Positions 1 to 5,080 of a stretch of 7,207 nt of DNA are shown in pieces; positions within the stretch are counted from its first letter, which is position 1; every line of letters begins with the position of its first letter. The DNA lies in the NCBI GenBank assembly GCA_009665115.1, contig WJXE01000091.1:1-7207 (forward strand), in the 5' to 3' direction. Position numbers and translations under genes: made by a program. This DNA is from Nitrosopumilales archaeon (GTDB lineage Archaea > Thermoproteota > Nitrososphaeria > Nitrososphaerales > Nitrososphaeraceae). Under the pieces are notes generated by a model. The model was given only the letters and a program-made list of their open reading frames with translations. It had not been told where the DNA came from and did no database searches.

Positions 1-240
1 TTACTTATCCTTTACAAATTCTATTTCTATACCCCTTTTGTTGTCAATGCTCATTTTATAACTCTCATAGTCGGCGACAGGAATAATCTCTAAATCTCCT
101 TTTCCACACGTAGGACAGAGTTGAAAATTAACACTAGCAGAGTCTTTCAGTAATGATGCGGCCCATAAACAATTGTTGCAGATTACTAGGTCTCGATATT
201 CCTGCATTACCAAATCAATAACAAACATATTCGGAATCAT
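1..240 (-). CDS. Small zinc-ribbon protein (79 aa)
   Basis: Complete ORF running from an ATG to a TAA at the window edge. Two CxxC knuckles are visible, C21-C24 (ICNNC) and C42-C45 (CPTC), separated by 17 residues. This is the usual layout of a single zinc ribbon that binds one Zn(II) through four Cys. The tail is mixed-charge and has no further motif; there is no signal peptide or membrane segment, so it is probably cytosolic. The protein at 4499-4762 is a divergent paralogue: the same order of CxxC, W, A-S, CPxC, ESMPV/EIIPV, YK and FV is seen in both. The start is supported by an AAATAAAG box about 27 bases upstream, which would give a leaderless transcript. The function is unknown; nucleic-acid or protein binding is only a guess from the fold. 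Confidence 0.75.
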   Translation of the reverse strand: MIPNMFVIDLVMQEYRDLVICNNCLWAASLLKDSASVNFQLCPTCGKGDLEIIPVADYESYKMSIDNKRGIEIEFVKDK

Positions 241-260
241 GTCTTATAATTGATTGCACC

Positions 261-271
261 ATCTTTATTTG
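261..271 (-). promoter_or_regulatory. Putative TATA box for the 1-240 zinc-ribbon gene
   Basis: On the minus strand the sequence reads CAAATAAAGAT, centred about 27 bases before the ATG at 240. That is the spacing expected if an archaeal TATA box directs transcription to begin at the start codon (leaderless). The call rests on spacing and composition only. Confidence 0.4.
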
Positions 272-487
272 AAGAACTATGCAGTACACAATGTCATTTA
301 GGATGTCTTATTAAGCATGATTCATCTTTATGCTTAGATAGGATTAAGGTATAGACAGTATTACTATACTAATTTACGGTCTTTCAATATAAAATCAGGC
401 CTCAATCCTTAGTTGAATTTTATCTCCCAATTATGATAAACACCACTATCTTATAGTGGGGTACAAAATATTCATAAAAAGGTCTAA

Positions 488-661
488 TTAGCGACTGCTA
501 GATAAAACCCGATTTAGATTCTTTTCTTCTCTATCAGGAACATTAGAAGCAAATGCAAAAAGACGCTTTGTTGCAATTTGTAACTTAACTACAAATATCT
601 TTATATCTTCTTCGGTAAAGGAAAACTCCAGGCATTCCCTACTTGTTCCGCAGAAACACAT
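488..661 (-). CDS. Small Cys-containing ORF (57 aa), unrecognised
   Basis: ATG at 661 to TAA at 488. The N-terminus has three close cysteines, MCFCGTSREC, followed by an amphipathic, protein-like stretch (FTEEDIKIF, then TKRLFAFASNVPDREEKN). Composition looks coding from about residue 12 onwards. There is no clear ribosome binding site. A second minus-strand ORF (601-762) overlaps the first 61 bases in another frame and also looks coding, so this may be the 3' half of one longer gene split by a frameshift. No family recognised. The Cys cluster suggests metal binding, but that is inference. Confidence 0.4.
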   Translation of the reverse strand: MCFCGTSRECLEFSFTEEDIKIFVVKLQIATKRLFAFASNVPDREEKNLNRVLSSSR

Positions 662-762
662 CCTGAAACATCATGAATATGGATAAAGCTGTGTTTAAGA
701 ATTTGATAACTACAGCCCGACCTAACCCAGTCGAAAATACGATGAAGGTGATTTACATACAT
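601..762 (-). pseudogene. ORF fragment (53 codons), possible 5' part of a frameshifted gene
   Basis: Open from an ATG at 762 to a TAA at 601. The translation is protein-like (VNHLHRIFDWVRSGC, later HIHDVSGCVSAEQVGNAW), rich in His and aromatic residues. It overlaps the 488-661 ORF by 61 bases in a different frame on the same strand. Two same-strand coding-looking frames with this much overlap usually mean a frameshifted single gene. Upstream, another short open stretch (814-921) could belong to the same relic. The product is not recognised. Confidence 0.3.
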
Positions 763-813
763 TCTTTGCCTTTACAACGCGTGTTATCACCAGTGTAAGA
801 GACGAAGGCGGGA

Positions 814-921
814 TTAATAGCTGTGGGAAGCCATCCCAATATAATAGACACCTACACCTAATGACTCCAATTCATTTATCCACCAACCGTATCTTTCTGG
901 ATGTTCTCTTCTTGTCGCCAT
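814..921 (-). pseudogene. ORF fragment (35 codons), unrecognised
   Basis: Minus-strand ATG at 921 to TAA at 814. The translation is plausible protein (MATRREHPERYGWW, then LESLGVGVYYIG). It stops abruptly, and coding-like sequence seems to go on in another frame (PAFVSYTGDNTRCKGKEC). It may be the 5' end of the same decayed minus-strand gene as the fragments at 601-762 and 488-661, or a separate relic. No family recognised. Confidence 0.25.
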
Positions 922-958
922 AATACTAAGGCCTCAGTCCCGAATATAAGCTTAAGTT

Positions 959-1099
959 CTAGATTAGTATTCTGATAAAAGCAACAGTTACATGCTTCTT
1001 AGCCGCCTTATTCACTTCAAGCGCACCTGATCTTGACATTTTCATTGCATGCTGCAACAACTTTCTGCTGTGAAGTAGCACATAATTAGTATACTTCAT
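959..1099 (-). CDS. Very small basic ORF (46 aa), unrecognised
   Basis: ATG at 1099 to TAG at 959. The predicted peptide is basic and helical-looking (HSRKLLQHAMKMSRSG, then LEVNKAAKKHV), with no Cys. It overlaps the last 14 bases of the zinc-ribbon ORF at 1086-1214 in another frame. This could be translational coupling, or one gene interrupted by a frameshift. The end is abrupt after a hydrophobic run (VAFIRILI), which favours truncation. No function can be assigned. Confidence 0.35.
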   Translation of the reverse strand: MKYTNYVLLHSRKLLQHAMKMSRSGALEVNKAAKKHVTVAFIRILI

Positions 1100-1214
1100 C
1101 TCGTGTGCCTATTGTTCTGTTTTCTACAGATAGACAACTACAATTCCCTTGAGCGTACCAAGTCTCGAACCACTTTGTTATTTTTTTGCCGCATTTGGTA
1201 CAATAAGTTGTCAA
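1086..1214 (-). CDS. Mini zinc-ribbon ORF (42 aa), possibly truncated
   Basis: Open from a TTG at 1214 to a TAA at 1086. It carries YCTKCGKK near the N-terminus and NCSC about 17 residues later, the CxxC...CxC pattern of a very small zinc ribbon. The segment between them is aromatic (KWFETWYAQG). The TTG start is a guess: the stretch is open only about five codons further upstream, with no ATG or clear ribosome binding site. It may be the N-terminal part of a protein that once continued into the 959-1099 frame. It is one of several tiny Cys-rich ORFs in this window. Confidence 0.4.
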   Translation of the reverse strand: MTTYCTKCGKKITKWFETWYAQGNCSCLSVENRTIGTRDEVY

Positions 1215-1275
1215 TACTACAATAACCTATAGGCTTCATAACAGATATAACGTTTTCTCGCGCATCCTACCATAA

Positions 1276-1449
1276 AACTGTAAAAAATTTGTATTTTTTC
1301 CTTTCTTTGGTGACATTATATTTTTGAGTTATGGTACAGCGACAGAAATGTTTGTTGCCAAGAGTTACGGTAAAAAGGCCAATTTGTTGGCAAAGGATCC
1401 AATACCACAATTACTTGGCCATATAAGCGAAAGGCATGGAATGCGTTGA
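1276..1449 (+). pseudogene. Gene fragment, plus strand, no convincing start
   Basis: The frame is open between stops at 1273 and 1447. From about 1321 it reads very much like protein: SYGTATEMFVAKSYGKK, then LLAKDPIPQLLGHI, ending in a TGA at 1447. The GTATEMFVAK...GKK pattern recalls the GT.xE.xxA...GKxV segment of Rossmann-like nucleoside 2-deoxyribosyltransferase-type proteins, but the piece is too short to call. There is no ATG before it and no C-terminal domain after it, so it is best read as an internal remnant. It converges on the DUF892 pseudogene. Confidence 0.35.
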
Positions 1450-1459
1450 TTATAGGTTT

Positions 1460-1919
1460 TTAGCAGGTGTTTTCACGATAGCTGATAGCTTTATGGAGTT
1501 TAATTTGTACTGCAGTGAGACATAGGCTTGGCGCAGGGATTGAATCACCGATATTCATCTTCTGTGCCATTTGTAGAAGCAGATTATATCCTGTTAATTC
1601 AGCATTTTCTACTATCGAGTCTTCTACTTATTGCATTAATTCTTCCTCTGCAGAGCCCCTTGACTTGTCTATAATGTTTCTTGTAGATTCAGGCGGTACT
1701 GTTAGGCAAATTTGACTTCCTGTGTTGGTGTTCCCCCACCACCCTTTGTGATTAGTTGTCTTAGTCTTTCTTGCTGTTCTTTTGTTTCCTTAAATGGTGT
1801 TGTAACAGCGGCTTGGCCTCTTCTAATATTGTTTGTTGTACTCTTGTTTGAACTCGTTCTAAAGCTGCATTTTCCGTTGCTAATGCAGAATTCAAATACA
1901 AAACATATTTGTCGTGTAT
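1460..1919 (-). pseudogene. Decayed ferritin-like DUF892 (YciF-type) gene
   Basis: Read on the minus strand, coding sequence can be followed across three frames. First frame, 1919-1792: DKYVLYLNSALATENAALE, then VQQTILEEAKPLLQHHL. Second frame, 1788 to about 1711: ETKEQQERLRQLITKGGGG. Third frame, 1708-1460: VPPESTRNIIDKS, AEEELMQ, a TAA at 1628-1630, then EDSIVENAELTGYNLLLQM and AQKMNIGD. The order (E-rich helix, HHL.ETKEQ.ERL, second helix pair with ENAE..GYN.L.QMA) matches the DUF892/YciE-YciF ferritin-like four-helix family; E. coli YciF has a similar HLEET..QIERI segment. Lesions: a one-base loss near 1791, frame loss near 1700-1710, a stop at 1628, a degraded C-terminus, and ATA where a start would be expected at 1917-1919, with GGGAGA just upstream. 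Confidence 0.7.
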
Positions 1920-1951
1920 ATGATCTCCCTACTACAGTGTCAGATATTTCC

Positions 1952-1959
1952 TTTATACA
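1952..1959 (+). promoter_or_regulatory. Putative TATA box upstream of the 2007 ORF
   Basis: TTTATACA lies about 26 bases before an ATG at 1981 and 50 bases before the GTG at 2007. The spacing fits a transcript starting close to 1981. Based on spacing only. Confidence 0.3.
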
Positions 1960-2006
1960 TTGTCAGCTGAGATTTGCCAAATGGCCGATGTCCTAATTAG
2001 ATATAT

Positions 2007-2435
2007 GTGTGTAGATACTCATCATTAGGTCGCAATTTGTTCTTTGATAGTGTATCTGAAAAATTGTTTAATGAAATACCTGAATCATCATCAGCCAGAT
2101 CTAAGGTATTCTTAAATATTGAACGATTTGAAATTGGACAAAGTTATGTTACCGCCAAAGTACAAAATCGATACGGCGACAAAGTTAATATTAACATACA
2201 AGGCGGCCGGCCTGGAATAGAACTACAAAAAAGTCTTTTCAAAGTCAAAGATCATGAGACAGGAGATCGTCTGAATTATGCATATCTATTAACAAAATTG
2301 ATACAAACCCGTAAGATACTTGTAAGGAAATTGCCGGTTATTGGCATTAAAGATTGGTTATTAATTTATGACGATACATTACTGGAACTCGCAGTTAAGG
2401 ATGCCTATGATGAATTGGAAATCGTTGTGATTTAA
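2007..2435 (+). CDS. Hypothetical protein (142 aa), unrecognised
   Basis: This is the longest clean ORF in the left half, running from a GTG to a TAA. The translation is convincing: a helix-like start (FDSVSEKLFNEIP), a strand-rich middle at residues 45-70 (SYVTAKVQNRYGDKVNINI, then GGRPG), and an acidic end (KDAYDELEIVVI). It has no Cys motif beyond C2, no membrane segment and no signal peptide. The start is uncertain. GTG 2007 follows closely on an in-frame TAG and has no ribosome binding site, and TTG 2037 is an alternative. An ATG at 1981 in another frame sits at the expected distance from a TATA-like box and encodes only 15 residues before a stop. The gene may therefore have lost its true N-terminus to a frameshift. 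No family recognised. Confidence 0.6.
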   Translation: MCRYSSLGRNLFFDSVSEKLFNEIPESSSARSKVFLNIERFEIGQSYVTAKVQNRYGDKVNINIQGGRPGIELQKSLFKVKDHETGDRLNYAYLLTKLIQTRKILVRKLPVIGIKDWLLIYDDTLLELAVKDAYDELEIVVI

Positions 2436-2808
2436 AGAAATCTATAATGTGATATAGAATTAGACAATATCAATTGTTTCCATCTCAAATGTTGATCACG
2501 AATTTCTACTAGCGTATTCATAGTAGTAGATTCAATACTATGTCATTCCTATTATGTTCCAGAAAGTTCTGAAGGTCAACATCCATTTGTCTACTAAATG
2601 GCAAAGTGAATTCAAAGTCGTTTTTAGCAAACAAACGAGGATAGAAGGATGGGCGAGGGTGGAAGAACGAAGAAATGAAAATCGAAATAAACCCTGGACA
2701 AAAGCTTCTTCGGAGAGGTGCTGGTGAAGTCATATTATTTTTAAAACAGGTCAATTGTAAAGCACACAATCAATGATCCCCTCTCTCCCCCTGCTCGGTG
2801 TTTCAATC
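2436..2808. other. Intergenic stretch with no confident gene
   Basis: Competing short open frames occur on both strands: plus 2554-2727 (57 codons, basic, includes VEERRNENRNKPW) and a minus-strand TTG ORF at 2518-2769. Neither has a ribosome binding site or a recognisable motif, and plus-strand coding-like sequence changes frame near 2660-2700. It could be an old gene relic, but I cannot say which strand. Confidence 0.4.
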
Positions 2809-2816
2809 TTTAAAAG
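2809..2816 (+). promoter_or_regulatory. Putative TATA box for the 2846 gene
   Basis: TTTAAAAG lies about 33 bases before the ATG at 2846, which would give a transcript start about 5-10 bases before the start codon. It follows a pyrimidine-rich run (CCCCTCTCTCCCCC). The position is right for an archaeal promoter; no other support. Confidence 0.45.
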
Positions 2817-2845
2817 GACTCTCCAATGTTAGAATTTAGGTTAAG

Positions 2846-3094
2846 ATGAATACTTTTTTTAAGGAACATACGGTCAAGAATGAAATTGAATCATGGAAAG
2901 GCTTTGCCGATAACCTGCGCTCGAAGGAAGATAAAGAACATTTCAAAGAGATGTTAAGAGAATATTACCAATATTGTATAGCAATAAGCACCGGACCAGA
3001 ATCATTCCCAAGTGAAGAGTTGGTTCTAGCTCTCGTTTCATCGCAGTATAAAAAAATAATTCATTGGTTGATGGAAAAAGGTTTCAAAATATGA
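2846..3094 (+). CDS. Small hypothetical protein (82 aa), unrecognised
   Basis: ATG to TGA, with a TATA-like box at a good distance. The predicted protein is soluble and mostly helical: NEIESWKGFADNLRSKED, then EHFKEMLREYYQY, a short loop (STGPESFPSEEL), and a final hydrophobic helix (VLALVSSQYKKIIHWLMEK). There is one Cys (C44) and no metal site, membrane span or enzyme motif. The even spread of charged and aromatic residues and the compact layout make a real gene likely. It resembles the style of archaeal lineage-specific small helical proteins, but no family can be named. The convergent minus-strand ORF at 3038-3403 overlaps its last 57 bases; that overlap is probably not translated. Confidence 0.7.
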   Translation: MNTFFKEHTVKNEIESWKGFADNLRSKEDKEHFKEMLREYYQYCIAISTGPESFPSEELVLALVSSQYKKIIHWLMEKGFKI

Positions 3095-3403
3095 GAAATG
3101 AGTGTGTATCATTATCCACTGTAGCAAAATCATGTAAGGGTGATGATGTATCATAACAACACTACTCTGAGAGGTTGTATAGATTTTACAATAACCCAGA
3201 TGCTTTCTTTCTGACCAGGTTTTATGTACACATTCATTATATAAGTTGCATCTCATCGCGAATATAAAGTTGTCCGGATCTACAGATATAGGATTAGGGT
3301 TGTCGGGGTCTATGAATTCGAGATCGACGCACAAGGGAATTTTTCTCGGAAAATTTGGGAATGGAAATAACCACGCCTCTTTTCTTTGTCTGTCTAATTT
3401 CAA
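3038..3403 (-). pseudogene. Minus-strand ORF, probable relic or mis-extended gene
   Basis: Open from a TTG at 3403 to 3038. The first two thirds look like protein (FPFPNFPRKIPLCVDLEF, then DPDNPNPISVDPDNFIF and CNLYNECVHKTW). The last part is His/Phe-rich, antisense to the 2846-3094 gene, and looks like a shadow. A stop lies directly before the TTG, and another coding-like frame (LIEIRQTKKRGVV) overlaps the start, so a frameshift near 3390 is possible. Cysteines are scattered (C25, C52, C58, C72) without a clear ribbon pattern. No family recognised. Confidence 0.3.
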
Positions 3404-3520
3404 TTAGCGTGGTTGACAGACAACATGACAAATTAAATCGACGGTTTGGAATATACTATCAAAAACATGTCTTCTACAAATCCAGTACATACATGCAAAT
3501 AGCAGATAAGTAACGAAACA

Positions 3521-3634
3521 TCAGTTGACTTTGGTCCAAACAGGATATCCGTTGTCTTCTTTATATTCTGGTGGCCTGTTCTGACATGGGATTATACAGT
3601 CAGTATAACATAAGAAATATTCGTAAAAGAAACA
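3521..3634 (-). pseudogene. Cys-rich gene fragment (37 codons), no start
   Basis: This minus-strand stretch, open between stops, reads FLCYTDCIIPCQNRPP followed by EYKEDNGYPVWTKVN and a TGA at 3521. Three cysteines at four-residue spacing and the tidy hydrophilic C-terminus are unlike random sequence. No ATG, GTG or TTG gives a sensible start, so the 5' end appears lost. It may be another small metal-binding protein. Family not recognised. Confidence 0.35.
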
Positions 3635-3769
3635 TCAGACTTTATGCGAAGACGTTACCTGTGGTATTATTCTAGGGTTGAGGATGTAGTACATGAAGAA
3701 TTTCTAGGGTCTGCAATTAGTAGAGGTTCTATAGATCTCTTCTCCGGATGGGTTAATCGAGGCGAGTAA
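3620..3769 (+). CDS. Very small ORF (41 aa from ATG 3644), possibly a gene remnant
   Basis: The frame is open from about 3614 and has an ATG at 3644 and a TAA at 3767. The peptide MRRRYLWYYSRVEDVVHEE, followed by FLGSAISRGSIDLFSGW, looks like genuine protein with a charged helix. Coding-like residues continue upstream of the ATG (VKETSDF), which suggests a lost 5' part. It overlaps the start of the Cys-rich minus-strand fragment at 3521-3634. No family recognised. Confidence 0.35.
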   Translation, partial: FVKETSDFMRRRYLWYYSRVEDVVHEEFLGSAISRGSIDLFSGWVNRGE

Positions 3770-3772
3770 GCT

Positions 3773-3786
3773 TTAATTATAATTAA
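3773..3786. repeat. 14-base perfect palindrome
   Basis: TTAATTATAATTAA, directly after the stop of the 3620-3769 ORF. It is pure A/T, so it may be chance. It could equally be a DNA-binding site or part of a promoter for the downstream operon. Confidence 0.4.
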
Positions 3787-3837
3787 TTTAAGGTTACTCC
3801 AATAAAGCTATGTTGCTAGTGCTATATAATTAGGCTG

Positions 3838-3850
3838 GTAACTAAGTTAC
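3838..3850. repeat. Short inverted repeat upstream of the 3910 operon
   Basis: GTAAC-TAA-GTTAC, a 5-base inverted repeat with a 3-base spacer, about 60 bases before the ATG at 3910 and just upstream of the putative TATA box. The position suits an operator, but the arms are short. Confidence 0.25.
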
Positions 3851-3875
3851 TAGGTGCTGCAACTACGTTAGTTCA

Positions 3876-3884
3876 TTATTAATA
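3876..3884 (+). promoter_or_regulatory. Putative TATA box for the 3910 operon
   Basis: TTATTAATA is centred 30 bases before the ATG at 3910. No ribosome binding site precedes that ATG, consistent with a leaderless first gene. Confidence 0.4.
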
Positions 3885-3909
3885 GCCTAGTTTATCACAG
3901 TCAATATGC

Positions 3910-4200
3910 ATGTCCAAATCACTAGAAATCGAAAAAAGGTCTGAAGGACCCCAAGTGGTATTTACACAACGGGGTACAGACTTACAGGCAGCAAGAAATT
4001 ACAAGACAGCAATGGCTCCTGCAATATATGGCAATCGAACCCATTATGTAACAATTCAGAAATTAACCCTAGAAATGCTCAAAGAAACATCCGATTCCAA
4101 AGGTGTCCTAGAGGTTACCGGCGAATATATTGGTAGTTCGACTGATGAAGCAGCGTCACGCCATTTTACACAAAAAAAGACTCATTCAGAGGTAGAATAA
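3910..4200 (+). CDS. Hypothetical protein (96 aa), first gene of a two-gene operon
   Basis: ATG to TAA. The protein is soluble, with a strand-rich N-terminal half (PQVVFTQRGTDLQAARNY), a middle THYVTIQKLTLEMLKE, then a short strand segment (GVLEVTGEYIG) and a disordered, charged C-terminus. It contains no Cys, membrane span or known catalytic motif. Coding character is strong throughout and the ATG sits about 30 bases after a TATA-like box, so the gene is very likely real. The next gene starts 3 bases after its stop with its own ribosome binding site inside this gene, so the two are co-transcribed. Function unknown; a partner role with the small zinc-ribbon product is inferred only from the operon. 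Confidence 0.7.
   Translation: MSKSLEIEKRSEGPQVVFTQRGTDLQAARNYKTAMAPAIYGNRTHYVTIQKLTLEMLKETSDSKGVLEVTGEYIGSSTDEAASRHFTQKKTHSEVE
4188..4195 (+). promoter_or_regulatory. Ribosome binding site of the 4204 gene
   Basis: AGAGGTAG lies inside the end of the upstream gene, with its GAGGT core about 10 bases before the ATG at 4204. It fixes 4204 as a genuine start and supports translation within an operon. Confidence 0.6.
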
Positions 4201-4203
4201 ATC

Positions 4204-4431
4204 ATGAAAGCAATTAGATCAGCTAAATGTAGAATGGCTCATGGGGATATTGATGTACCGGCTGAGAGGATACTAAATGAAACTACACTCATGCATGAAC
4301 ATGACCTTATAGCAATGAAAGACGTACATCGTTTTCTTATCTGTTGAATTAGTTGCGCCATATATTACTGTAATCAGTGTGGTAAAGCATTGGAAAAGAA
4401 GCAATCAATTAACATGATTGCCGGCAACTAG
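4204..4431 (+). pseudogene. Small zinc-ribbon gene interrupted by an in-frame TGA
   Basis: The ATG at 4204, 3 bases after the upstream stop and with a good ribosome binding site, opens a frame of 47 codons that ends at a TGA (4345-4347). The same frame then continues for 27 codons to a TAG at 4429-4431 and encodes a clear metal knuckle: ISCAIYYCNQCGKALEKK. Read through, the product would be 75 residues with C47, C51, C56 and C59. The upstream part (DVPAERILNETTLMHEHD) also looks coding. Because start, operon spacing and frame are intact, the simplest reading is one recent nonsense mutation, or a sequencing error. Programmed readthrough is possible but not supported by any visible element. A 47-aa product may still be made. 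Confidence 0.6.
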
Positions 4432-4498
4432 GAATGTTTCATACAACGATGCTCTTTCAACATATGTCTATAGCAGAAAATTTCTCTACTGGTAGCAA

Positions 4499-4762
4499 GT
4501 GTTCAAATACAAAAGGACGAAAAAGCGTGCTTCCGGAGATTTTCTTAATCGAAAGTATTTTCTGATATGCCAATTATGTTTTTGGTGCGCATCCTGCCTT
4601 AATCTAGGAGTTATGGTTGATAAATGTCCTATCTGCGACAATGGCAAAGTAGAATCAATGCCGGTTTGCGACAACGAACTTTACAAATCCAACCGGAATC
4701 CAATAAAGAGCAGATCTACTGCGAACTTTGTAAATTACGTTGGCTTAACAAAATCAGAATAG
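4499..4762 (+). CDS. Zinc-ribbon protein (87 aa), paralogue of the 1-240 gene
   Basis: GTG to TAG. Two CxxC knuckles, C24-C27 (ICQLC) and C43-C46 (CPIC), are 15 residues apart. Extra cysteines at 30, 33 and 57 are absent from the paralogue. It aligns with the 1-240 product over about 55 residues: IC..C.W.AS.L, then CP.C..G..E..PV, then ..YK and FV. The start is weak: GTG is the only usable codon in the frame before the first knuckle, and there is no clear TATA box or ribosome binding site, so the 5' end may be altered. The basic N-terminus (KYKRTKKR) has no counterpart in the paralogue. Probably a cytosolic Zn-binding protein of unknown role. Decay cannot be excluded. Confidence 0.6.
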   Translation: MFKYKRTKKRASGDFLNRKYFLICQLCFWCASCLNLGVMVDKCPICDNGKVESMPVCDNELYKSNRNPIKSRSTANFVNYVGLTKSE

Positions 4763-5080
4763 AACGGCGCAAGTACATCTATCTATCCAAAATGACTACA
4801 AGGTACCCCCTAGAAACTACACCCCTTGGAATCAGTACAAAGGATGGATGAGTAAAAAAATAGTTTATCCTTGTGAAGTAGTTAAAAGATGAATAACAAC
4901 ACTTCCACATTGGAGGATAAATTATAGTCCATTGTAATTGGTAGCTAGAATATCCTTAGCAGTAGGAGAAAACGTTGCCGAATTTTAAAGCATCTAAATC
5001 TAATGTCCTCGAGAACTTTTTCAATTGCAAACAGCTTAACGAAGTATAGGTACAATAAAATTTGGAGCAACGTTCTCCTT
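4763..5080. other. Intergenic stretch without a confident gene
   Basis: No ORF here is convincing. A 12-codon start-like piece (ATG at 4889, MNNNTSTLEDKL, then stop) resembles a lost gene 5' end. The main structure is the inverted repeat with arms at 4965-4988 and 5052-5078, next to the stop of the DJ-1/PfpI gene. Confidence 0.4.
4965..5078. repeat. Imperfect inverted repeat pair about 90 bases apart
   Basis: The left arm, GGAGAAAACGTTGC (4965-4978), is mirrored by GCAACGTTCTCC (5067-5078); the arms match over 12 bases apart from two extra A in the left arm. Similarity continues inward as AATTTTA on the left and AAATTTTA on the right-arm complement. The right arm ends 2 bases from the TAA of the minus-strand DJ-1/PfpI gene. 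It could be a 3' stem-loop for that transcript, or the ends of a roughly 114-base non-autonomous element. No target-site duplication is obvious. Confidence 0.45.

Noticed and set aside
673..798. 41-codon plus-strand ORF beginning MNMDKAVFKN
   Set aside because: Lies opposite the minus-strand fragments with better protein character. No ribosome binding site or motif.
1236..1316. 26-codon minus-strand ORF (MSPKKGKNTNFLQF...)
   Set aside because: Too short, and it overlaps the more convincing plus-strand fragment at 1276-1449; much of it comes from an A/T run.
1515..1996. Plus-strand ORFs at 1515-1715 and 1712-1996
   Set aside because: They are antisense to the DUF892 pseudogene. Their Ser/Cys/Leu-rich translations are the expected shadow of a Gln/Glu/Lys-rich coding strand.
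2518..2769. Minus-strand 83-codon ORF
   Set aside because: TTG start, no ribosome binding site, Phe/Ser/Pro-rich translation that looks like the reverse of a basic plus-strand frame. No motif.
4486..4851. ORFs at 4486-4674 (minus) and 4624-4851 (plus)
   Set aside because: Both overlap the 4499-4762 zinc-ribbon gene in other frames and lack its Cys pattern. A YCELCKL phrase in the second looked tempting but has no second knuckle.
4889..4927. 12-codon ATG ORF (MNNNTSTLEDKL)
   Set aside because: Looks like a gene start but stops at once, and no continuing frame was found. Not enough to call a gene.
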